DNA of 64,000 nt from contig NZ_CP012333.1 of NCBI RefSeq assembly GCF_001263205.1, positions 1,550,001-1,614,000 of the forward strand, in the 5' to 3' direction. Below the pieces are notes generated by a model. The model ran no database searches and was not told the DNA's origin. It saw nothing but the letters and a program-made list of their open reading frames with translations. Below are positions 57,942 through 64,000 of the stretch, one piece after another; the first letter of the stretch is position 1; every line of letters begins with the position of its first letter. This DNA is from Labilithrix luteola. Lineage in GTDB: Bacteria; Myxococcota_A; Polyangia; Polyangiales; Polyangiaceae. Both the position numbers and the translations under genes were made by a program.

Positions 57942-59081
57942 CTACTGGAAAATCAGAAGCTCGACCGTAAAAGACAGTCCCGCGAGTACGGCACCGGTCT
58001 GATGGACAGTCAGCGCTTGCGCGTCGCGGTCGCTGAGCACGAACGCCTGTCGTCGAAAAGGTACCGCCACGTCGGCCTGGGCGCTCATGGCGAACCACCC
58101 CTTCGTGAACCTCAAACGCGGCCCAACGAAGATGCTGCCGAACCAGCCGTCAGTCGTCGCGTCCCGGGCGACGTCCGAACCGAAGGTGCCGGCGAGCTCT
58201 GGCGCTCGCGCATGACTGGTCACGCGCGTTTGCACGGCGCCGAAGCCCGCGCAGGGCAGGAGGCGGAGGCTCTGCCTCGCAAGGGAGAAGCCCGGAGCTG
58301 CAGGACAGAGGGCAATCCTCGCGAACAAAGCGGAGAAGTCCGCGTGCGAGATCGTCGCGCGACGCCCCGTCGGAGGGACGATCTCGCGGTCTTGGTCGAG
58401 GAGCGTTCCGAGGCTCGCTTCCAGGAGGAGTGGCCCCGGTTGCCAGCCCAACAGCACGCCTGGCCCAACGGCGACACTTGGAAGCGTACCGACATCGACG
58501 CGCGCGAGGAGACCGACGGTCGGCCCAACATACGGCAAGGGAGCAGGAGCGGCCTTCCGCACGAGGCTCGGCATTCTCTTCGAGCCCTGATCATGCGTGC
58601 GGGCAGGTGGCGGTGGTTCGACGTGGGCCCCACCATCCGCAGGCGCTTCCACGGCGGCCGGGGCAGGCCCGACGTCGGATTCGGGGGATGTCATCGTGAA
58701 CGCGATCACGACGGCCGTGGCATTGGCGAGGGCACGGCATGTCGACGCCGTCAGGGTTCGCGTGGAGCGTCCAGTGTCGGTGACCAGCGTGAGCTCGATG
58801 GCCCATGCGCTCCCCGTCCCTCTCACCTCGCCATGCGCCCGTACCTTGCGTTGGACCTCTCCGCTCTGCCCCGCGACGCGCTCGACGTCTCGTCGAACGC
58901 TCTCGGCAGTCCCACACGATCCGGGAGCTTCCCACGAGAGCTCGAGCGTATTGTCCGGGGAAATCGACGCAGAAGGTTCGGCCGAGGCGAGGCGCGCATG
59001 CGCCACGAACGCGATGACGGCCGCGGTCAGGCTCCTTCGTGCCTGACGCGAGGTCCGCTTTGCCCGCCCGGCCGGGAACAT
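57942..59081 (-). CDS. Locus C: outer-membrane-type protein with Cys-containing N-terminal domain
   Basis: ATG 59081 opens a basic N terminus and signal ('SLTAAVIAFVAHARLASA'). The N-terminal module again begins around a Cys ('WEAPGSCGTAESVRRDVE') and ends 'STCRALANATAVVIAFTM', parallel to loci A and B. A Pro/Ala linker leads to barrel-like strands ('PYVGPTVGLLARVDVG', 'SVAVGPGVLLGWQPGPLLLE', 'FVGPRLRFTKGWFAMSAQAD') ending 'SFTVELLIFQ'. It is the first gene of locus C and is divergent from a two-gene unknown operon across about 100 nt. Confidence 0.7.
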   Translation of the reverse strand: MFPAGRAKRTSRQARRSLTAAVIAFVAHARLASAEPSASISPDNTLELSWEAPGSCGTAESVRRDVERVAGQSGEVQRKVRAHGEVRGTGSAWAIELTLVTDTGRSTRTLTASTCRALANATAVVIAFTMTSPESDVGPAPAAVEAPADGGAHVEPPPPARTHDQGSKRMPSLVRKAAPAPLPYVGPTVGLLARVDVGTLPSVAVGPGVLLGWQPGPLLLEASLGTLLDQDREIVPPTGRRATISHADFSALFARIALCPAAPGFSLARQSLRLLPCAGFGAVQTRVTSHARAPELAGTFGSDVARDATTDGWFGSIFVGPRLRFTKGWFAMSAQADVAVPFRRQAFVLSDRDAQALTVHQTGAVLAGLSFTVELLIFQ

Positions 59082-59180
59082 CGCTCTTGATTATCGGTGT
59101 GCAGGCGATGCTGCAACGTTTGGAGACGCGGGCGGAACGCGGCGCGCAGAGCAAGGGGAAGAATCGCCGTCGATGATATT

Positions 59181-59855
59181 GTGTGCACGGAGACGCCCGA
59201 GCAACGCGCGGCGGCGAACGAGCAGAGCAGGCAGAGTGCCGAACGCGAGGCGGAGGCACGGCGAAACGCGTACTTCGAATCCGGTACGGACGAAGGCGGC
59301 CAGTCGTTGCATGCATCCAGCGACGCAACACACGCTGCACAGCAGTGCCCCGACGACCCGATCGCGCGGTTCGGAAAACGGGTCGAGGCCTACGACCGGC
59401 CGATCCAACCCGATCCCGTCGGAAACGCCGTCGCGGCAACCGTCGTGGGCGGGCTTATCCTCGGCCCGGCGGCGGCCGCCAAGAACGCACTCAAGCTTGG
59501 CGTCGAGGCAAACGTGCCGATGGTGCTCGAGCAGACGGTCGGAAAGATCCCCGGCGCCGTCTTGCAAAATGCCGCCAAAGCAGCGCTCACGGAGAAAGCG
59601 AAAGAGTCCCTCGCGGGCGCGACGCAATCCTCGCAGTCGACTCCGGGATCACCGCCGAGCGCGAGCGCCACGACGACGTCGTCCAAAGCGGGGTGGTCGA
59701 TCGGAGCCACGAGCGCCGAGCCACCGGCAGCGAATCAGAGCCAGTCCATGCCCGCCGAGCAGCCGCATGGGCAGGATCGCGTGCCGCTGGCGCCTGGGCA
59801 AGTCCCCTTCAGGATTCCCGAGCTTCCGCAGGAAGCGGTTAGTATCAAGGGATGA
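59181..59855 (+). CDS. Protein of unknown function with glycine-zipper-like hydrophobic segment
   Basis: The start is uncertain: GTG 59181 gives 'VCTETPEQRAAANEQSRQ', while GTG 59097 adds an Arg/Cys-rich stretch that looks spurious. The product is charged and helical at first, then has a hydrophobic Gly/Ala stretch ('NAVAATVVGGLILGPAAAA', about 80-105 from GTG 59181), then a helical part and a Ser/Ala/Pro-rich tail. No signal peptide and no family are recognised. Its stop overlaps the next gene (ATGA at 59852-59855), so the two are coupled. A membrane-active effector with a partner is one possibility, on weak evidence. Confidence 0.55.
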   Translation: MCTETPEQRAAANEQSRQSAEREAEARRNAYFESGTDEGGQSLHASSDATHAAQQCPDDPIARFGKRVEAYDRPIQPDPVGNAVAATVVGGLILGPAAAAKNALKLGVEANVPMVLEQTVGKIPGAVLQNAAKAALTEKAKESLAGATQSSQSTPGSPPSASATTTSSKAGWSIGATSAEPPAANQSQSMPAEQPHGQDRVPLAPGQVPFRIPELPQEAVSIKG

Positions 59856-60412
59856 TCGCGGATATCGTCGGTGCGATCGTCGAAGGCGTCATCGAGATCG
59901 CGTGGCGCTCGATATGGGACCAACGGCGCCGCGCGCCTTTCCCCGAGAGGCCGAGGACCAAGAACCCCGTCGCTGCGCGCGTTCGACTTGCCCACGTCCG
60001 ACGATGGGCGTTCGAACATGGCTTTACTTCGAACGACGAGGACTCGTTGCAGGGCGTCCTCGACGGCCACCAGGTCATCCTATGCTGGGCGATGCCGCCG
60101 AGCGCATTGAACCGATTCGACCTATCGATCGCGAGCAACCTGCCCTATCGCGATCCCGTGCGTCTCGTCCGAGGAGGCGCAGAGATTACCGATGCCGATC
60201 CGCTCGTGACGGCTGCTCGTCGCCTCTTCCTGACAACGGAGCTCGACGGCGCCGTACAAGAGATCGAGCTGACGCAGACCTCGATCCGCGTGCGCTTCGT
60301 CGACATCGCCGGCCCCGACCTCGTTCACATCGTCCTCGCCGAGCTCACGCCGCTCCTCCACGAGCGCGCCGCAACACCGACCGGCGCGGAGGGAGCGCCT
60401 TACCGTCGCTGA
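59852..60412 (+). CDS. Protein of unknown function coupled to the upstream gene
   Basis: The 186-residue product starts with a hydrophobic-amphipathic segment ('IADIVGAIVEGVIEIAWRSI') that could be a membrane anchor. A mixed alpha/beta domain follows ('LDGHQVILCWAMPPSALNRF', 'PYRDPVRLVRGGAEITDADP', 'EIELTQTSIRVRFVDIAGP'). No motif or family is recognised. The ATGA overlap with the preceding gene argues that the products act together. The TetR gene starts 67 nt later. Confidence 0.6.
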   Translation: MIADIVGAIVEGVIEIAWRSIWDQRRRAPFPERPRTKNPVAARVRLAHVRRWAFEHGFTSNDEDSLQGVLDGHQVILCWAMPPSALNRFDLSIASNLPYRDPVRLVRGGAEITDADPLVTAARRLFLTTELDGAVQEIELTQTSIRVRFVDIAGPDLVHIVLAELTPLLHERAATPTGAEGAPYRR

Positions 60413-60479
60413 GCGCTTCGGTCTTCTTCGACGCGCTGTTGCGACGTTCGGGGCAGAGCCATGGTGTAGCATTCGTGGT

Positions 60480-61103
60480 GTGTCGCGTATTTCGGCCCTC
60501 TACGATGCACATCTCCGTAAGGCACCACGCCAGTCTCGCTCACGCAGCGTGGTCGAGGCCATTCTCAGCGCGGCACTGGAGCGGGTCGAGCGCGGTGGCG
60601 AAGACGATGTGCCCCTCCAAGAGATCGCGAACCGCGCGGGCGTGGGCATAGGCTCCCTCTACGACTACTTCCGCGATCGCCGCAGCGTGCTCGCTGCGCT
60701 CGCCGCCAAGATGACGGAGGACAATCTCCGCGCGTTCGAAGCGCTCCTCATCGAGACCGAGCCGCTACCGCTGCCCGAGAGCATCGAGCGCATCGTCGAC
60801 TTCGCGTTCGCGACCTACGCCACGAACAAGCAGGTCCCGCGCGGCATCTTGAAGATCGCACACTCGCTCGGACTCATGCCGACGCTCGCCAAGAGTCAGA
60901 GCGTCTTCACCGAGTCGCTCGCAACCTCCTTGCGACGGCGCAAGGACATCACGCACCCGAACATCGAGCTCGCGGCGTGGACAGTCACGCAAGCGACGAT
61001 GGGCGTCGTTCACGCGCTGATCTGGGAAGATCAACCGACACACGAACGCGAAGCGCTCCGCGCGGACCTCGTCACGCTCTGCAGCAAGCACCTCCTCGCT
61101 TAG
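60480..61103 (+). CDS. TetR-family transcriptional regulator
   Basis: GTG 60480 starts a 207-residue protein. The N-terminal HTH is typical: 'RSVVEAILSAALERVERGGE', 'VPLQEIANRAGVGIGSLYDYF' with the 'LYDYF' recognition-helix end. The helical C-terminal ligand domain is diverged. It may control the downstream DoxX-like and hydrolase genes (232 nt away), or itself. A TCTTC/GAAGA stem at 61110-61123 after the stop is a weak terminator candidate. Confidence 0.92.
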   Translation: MSRISALYDAHLRKAPRQSRSRSVVEAILSAALERVERGGEDDVPLQEIANRAGVGIGSLYDYFRDRRSVLAALAAKMTEDNLRAFEALLIETEPLPLPESIERIVDFAFATYATNKQVPRGILKIAHSLGLMPTLAKSQSVFTESLATSLRRRKDITHPNIELAAWTVTQATMGVVHALIWEDQPTHEREALRADLVTLCSKHLLA

Positions 61104-61335
61104 TCGAGCTCTTCGAGCGAAGAAGGGTGTTTTCGGGGGTCCGACCCCGGCGTTGGGCCGCAGCGCGAGCGGTAGCGCGGCGCACAAAGAGAGAGAGTTC
61201 CGCCACTTGCGCGCTAGACCTCCAGCGCGGCTCGGAAATTCGAAGAAAAGTGATCGAGGCGTGTCGATCCGCGCATCGGCCATTCGTCGCCCTGATGAAG
61301 ACGCGCACGGCGCGACCAACCAGGAGACGGGCACC

Positions 61336-61791
61336 ATGAACGATTCCGCCGCCATCAACGAGACCGCACAGATCGAGGACCGCACCGCGAAGAAGGGCTT
61401 TTCGCGTTTCGCGCCGACAGGGGCGCGCGTCGTGATGGGCCTGCTCTTCTTCGTCATGGGCCTCAATGGGTTGCTCCAATTTCTGCCGCCACCGAAGCCC
61501 GGTGAGATTCCCCCCGGAGCCATGGAACTGACGCTCGCGTTCGCGAGGTCGGGCTACATGATGCAGCTCGTCGGCGTGACGCAGATCGTTGTCGGGGCCC
61601 TTCTCCTCGCCAATCGTTTCGTGCCCCTCGCGCTGGTGATCCTCGCGCCCGTGGTCGTCAACATCATCGCGTTCCACCTGTTCCTCGCGCCCCAGGGGCT
61701 GCCGGTGGCGCTCGTCGTGCTCGCGCTGGGACTCTATCTCGCGAAGGTCCACGCCGCGGCCTTCCGCTCCCTGCTCGCGCCGCGCGCCTGA
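61336..61791 (+). CDS. DoxX-like small membrane protein
   Basis: ATG 61336 follows CAGGAGA (61321-61327). The 151-residue product has a polar N terminus and four membrane segments ('ARVVMGLLFFVMGLNGLLQF', 'YMMQLVGVTQIVVGALLLA', 'LALVILAPVVVNIIAFHLFL', 'LPVALVVLALGLYLA'), the layout of the DoxX-like family. Some relatives are tied to thiol/redox or quinone metabolism; the role here is unknown. The hydrolase gene follows after about 17 nt, suggesting a shared transcript. Confidence 0.8.
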   Translation: MNDSAAINETAQIEDRTAKKGFSRFAPTGARVVMGLLFFVMGLNGLLQFLPPPKPGEIPPGAMELTLAFARSGYMMQLVGVTQIVVGALLLANRFVPLALVILAPVVVNIIAFHLFLAPQGLPVALVVLALGLYLAKVHAAAFRSLLAPRA

Positions 61792-61808
61792 CCAAGGCTT
61801 TGAACTCC

Positions 61809-62654
61809 GTGAAAACCATCGCCATCTTCGCCGGCGTCGTGCTCGCGGCACTCGTCGCGGGCTGCGCACACCACTCGGAGGCTTCGCCAGCGCCCCGCGC
61901 CCAAGCTCCGACGCGAGCGTCCTACGAGAACGTGAATGGCCTCTCCATGTACTACGAGGTCCACGGCTCCGGCGCCCCGCTCGTCCTGCTTCACGGGGGC
62001 GTCTCCACCATCGAAAACTCGTTCGGAGCGGTCATTCCCATTCTGGCCCGACATCACACCGTCATCGCCATCGAGCAGCAGGCGCACGGACACACTCCCG
62101 ACATCGATCGGCCGCTGTCGTACGACCAAATGGCGGAGGACACGAATAGGTTCCTCACGACAATCGGCATTCCGAAAGCCGATTTCTTGGGCTGGAGCGA
62201 CGGCGGGGCAGTCGCTCTACGAGTGGCCATGCGACACCCCGATCGCGTGCGCCGGCTGGTGCTCCTTTCCTCGGCCTATGACAATGACGGCCTCGATCCG
62301 GCATCGGGATCGATGGAGGATCTGACGGCGGAGATGATCCCGCCGGTCTTTCGCGATGCCTACACGAAAGCCGCGCCCGACCCGGGGCACTGGCCCGTGC
62401 TCGTCGAGAAAATCAAGGCCATGTCGTTGCAATTCAAGGGTTGGTCGAAAGACGAAGTGCGCGCCGTGCAGGCCCCCACCCTCGTCATGCTCGGCGATCG
62501 CGATATCATTCGAACGGAGTACGCCGCGCAAATGGCCCATCTACTGCCTCACGCTCAACTTGCCATTCTGCCTGGTTGCGATCACTTCGCCATCTACACC
62601 CATCCAGACTGGGTCGTCGGAATGGCCACGACGTTCCTCGAATCACGGCAGTAG
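61809..62654 (+). CDS. Alpha/beta-hydrolase lipoprotein
   Basis: GTG 61809 is preferred to TTG 61800 and opens a signal with lipobox 'LVAGC'. The hydrolase domain has the oxyanion region 'LLHGGVSTIENSF', nucleophile Ser in 'GWSDGGAVALR', acid Asp in 'LGDRDII' and His in 'GCDHFAIY'. This is a complete classical triad, placed as in esterases and haloperoxidase-like enzymes. The substrate is unknown. It follows the DoxX-like gene and ends 2 nt from the convergent cation-efflux gene. Confidence 0.87.
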   Translation: MKTIAIFAGVVLAALVAGCAHHSEASPAPRAQAPTRASYENVNGLSMYYEVHGSGAPLVLLHGGVSTIENSFGAVIPILARHHTVIAIEQQAHGHTPDIDRPLSYDQMAEDTNRFLTTIGIPKADFLGWSDGGAVALRVAMRHPDRVRRLVLLSSAYDNDGLDPASGSMEDLTAEMIPPVFRDAYTKAAPDPGHWPVLVEKIKAMSLQFKGWSKDEVRAVQAPTLVMLGDRDIIRTEYAAQMAHLLPHAQLAILPGCDHFAIYTHPDWVVGMATTFLESRQ

Positions 62655-62656
62655 AA

Positions 62657-63607
62657 TCACACGTCCCCCTTGCGCCTCAGGCGCTCGGCAGGGACGAGAC
62701 GGCTCGCCTCTGGTGCTTCGGGCTGGACGGTGACGTGCTCGATGCCGTGCACGCTGCGAATCTGCTCACTGACGCGACGGGCGACGTCGGCCCCGTGAGC
62801 CGCGCCGTCGAGAACGACGTGCACCGTCACCAACGGGAAGCCTTCGGAGATGGACCACACGTGCAGGTCGTGGAGCTCCGTGACGCCGGACACGCTTCGG
62901 ATGGTGTCCGCGATCTTGGCCGTGTCGAAGCCCGCCGGCGTGGTTTCCATCAGCACACCGAGCGAGCCGCGCACGAGCCGGTAGGCGCCCCAGAGGATCA
63001 TGACCGAGATCACGATCGACACGATCGGGTCGGCAATGTACCAGCCGAAGGCGAGCACGAGGACGCCCGCGATCATCGCGGCGACAGAGCCCGCGGCGTC
63101 TGCAATCACGTGCGCGAAGGCCGCCTGGACGTTCGCATTCGACTCCTTGGTGCCCGAGCCGAGCACCCAAGCCGCGACGAGATTGATGACGAGCCCGGCG
63201 GACGCCGTTGCCATCAACCACCCTCCGGCGACCGCCTGCGGCTGCGAGAAGCGCCGAATCGCTTCGACGATGACCCAGACCGCGCTCGCTCCGAGGACGA
63301 TGCCATTGAGCAGGGCGGCGAGGATCTCGGCGCGACGGAATCCGAAGGTGTGGAACTCCGTGCGCGGGCGATCGGCAACGCGCTGCGCGACGAGCGCGAG
63401 CAGGAGCGCGCCGGCGTCCGTCAGCATGTGCCCGGCATCGCTGAGCAGCGCGAGGCTGTGAGAGAAGAAGCCGACCACGGCCTCGACGACGAGAAAGGTC
63501 GCCGTGAGCACGAGCGCGATCAGCAATCGCCTTGCCGGCGCCCCCGCATGCCCGTGCTCATGCCCATGATCGGAGCCGTGATCGTGATGCGCGTGCTCAC
63601 GTGCCAT
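62657..63607 (-). CDS. Cation diffusion facilitator (CDF) heavy-metal efflux protein, CzcD-like
   Basis: The 316-residue protein starts with a His-rich segment ('HAHHDHGSDHGHEHGHAG', likely metal-binding) and has six membrane spans. The transport site is the paired HxxxD/DxxxH type ('LLSDAGHMLTDAG' in span 2 and 'FAHVIADAAGS' in span 5). A cytoplasmic C-terminal domain follows ('VTELHDLHVWSISEGFPLVTV'). This is the standard Zn/Co/Cd CDF layout, exchanging metal for protons. Its start overlaps the RND pump stop by 11 nt, so the two are co-expressed. Confidence 0.95.
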   Translation of the reverse strand: MAREHAHHDHGSDHGHEHGHAGAPARRLLIALVLTATFLVVEAVVGFFSHSLALLSDAGHMLTDAGALLLALVAQRVADRPRTEFHTFGFRRAEILAALLNGIVLGASAVWVIVEAIRRFSQPQAVAGGWLMATASAGLVINLVAAWVLGSGTKESNANVQAAFAHVIADAAGSVAAMIAGVLVLAFGWYIADPIVSIVISVMILWGAYRLVRGSLGVLMETTPAGFDTAKIADTIRSVSGVTELHDLHVWSISEGFPLVTVHVVLDGAAHGADVARRVSEQIRSVHGIEHVTVQPEAPEASRLVPAERLRRKGDV

Positions 63608-63998
63608 GGCTTACCTCCGTGGCCGGCGGCGCCGAAGCGGTCGCAAGAGTCGTTCCTTTCGACCCTCGGCCGAGCCAGGCGTAGACGACGGGGAGTACGA
63701 ACATCGTCAGGACCGTCGCAGTCGCCAGCCCGCCGATCACCACCGTCGCAAGCGGCTTCTGCACTTCGCTGCCGGGAGCGGTCGAGAGCGCCATCGGGAC
63801 GAAGCCGAGCGATGCGACCAAGGCCGTCATGAGGACCGGGCGTAGTCGCAAGTCGGCAGCCGTTACCATCGCTGTCACGTGATCATCTCCTGCCTCTTCG
63901 CGGTGACGTGCGAACGAAACCAGGACGAGCCCGTTCAGCACCGCCACGCCAAAGAGGGCGATGAATCCCACGCCTGCGGAGATCGAGAACGGCAAGTC
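63597..63998 (-). CDS. Heavy-metal RND efflux pump, CusA/CzcA-type, C-terminal part (truncated by window)
   Basis: The reading frame is open to the window edge, so most of the pump lies beyond 64000. The visible end has the last membrane spans of a CusA/CzcA-type resistance-nodulation-division transporter ('ISAGVGFIALFGVAVLNGLV', 'LVSFARHREEAGDD', 'RPVLMTALVASLGFVPMAL', 'GSEVQKPLATVVIGGLATA'). Such pumps move Cu, Zn, Co or Cd from periplasm or cytoplasm across the outer membrane with MFP and outer-membrane partners. Confidence 0.92.
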   Translation of the reverse strand, partial: DLPFSISAGVGFIALFGVAVLNGLVLVSFARHREEAGDDHVTAMVTAADLRLRPVLMTALVASLGFVPMALSTAPGSEVQKPLATVVIGGLATATVLTMFVLPVVYAWLGRGSKGTTLATASAPPATEVSHGT

Positions 63999-64000
63999 GC

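Noticed and set aside
59088..59105. Similarity between GATTATCGGTGTGC before locus C and GATTATCCGAGTGC before the locus B sigma gene (22996-23009)
   Set aside because: Twelve of 14 bases match, but the orientation relative to the target genes differs and no spacing pattern supports a shared promoter.

Overview
This 64 kb window is GC-rich, densely coded and full of lipoproteins carrying Asp/Ala-rich linkers after the lipobox. It also has several ECF sigma factors, a caspase-like protein, RCC1, kelch and Cys-rich secreted repeat proteins, and a solitary MazF-type toxin. Together these point to a myxobacterium (Myxococcota, most like the Polyangia/Labilithrix type). That assignment is inferred from gene style; no rRNA or marker gene is present. 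I saw no tRNA, rRNA, transposase, integrase, CRISPR array or replication origin.

The dominant content is one multi-gene system present three times. Each copy encodes an outer-membrane-type protein with a conserved Cys-containing N-terminal domain, an ECF sigma factor, a single-pass anti-sigma-like protein, and a run of secreted lipoproteins. The lipoproteins come in fixed order: a Cys-rich protein with exactly six NCGxCG-type motifs, one or two 'VWG..DVW' beta-propeller-like proteins, an RCC1-repeat protein and an IgGFc-binding-domain protein. Locus A (11005-20297) is split: five lipoprotein genes run leftward, and the membrane protein, sigma and anti-sigma genes run rightward. Locus B (21822-29973, plus strand) and locus C (49596-59081, minus strand) are collinear. 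Nearly every junction is a 4-nt ATGA/GTGA overlap, so the lipoproteins are probably made in fixed ratio. In locus A the sigma gene and the divergent lipoprotein operon share a three-block upstream sequence at near-identical spacing, the best candidate for the sigma factor's own promoter. No function is known to me; a surface complex switched on by a dedicated sigma factor is the simplest reading.

Region by region. 1-10993: a truncated 2OG-Fe(II) oxygenase, two secreted hydrolases, a porin-like protein, a MazF-like toxin, a kelch lipoprotein, a MarR-GNAT fusion next to a palindromic operator, a membrane/TPR-like protein, a frameshifted winged-helix gene and a pentapeptide-repeat protein. 11005-21428: locus A and an extra lipoprotein. 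21489-21707: a 72-residue protein resembling the phage Acb2/Tad1 nucleotide-sponge family. 21822-29973: locus B. 30073-49590: accessory genes, including a glycan-binding-type lipoprotein, an RRM protein, a group-2 sigma factor, a 1174-residue GxGYxYP/VCBS protein, an epoxide-hydrolase-like enzyme, a cation exchanger with a strongly structured leader, an ECF sigma/zinc-finger/caspase operon, an Rnl2-like RNA ligase, a VOC protein, two AraC regulators and a GST. 49596-59081: locus C. 59181-64000: a two-gene unknown operon, a TetR regulator, a DoxX-like protein, a hydrolase, and a metal-efflux pair (CDF plus truncated RND).
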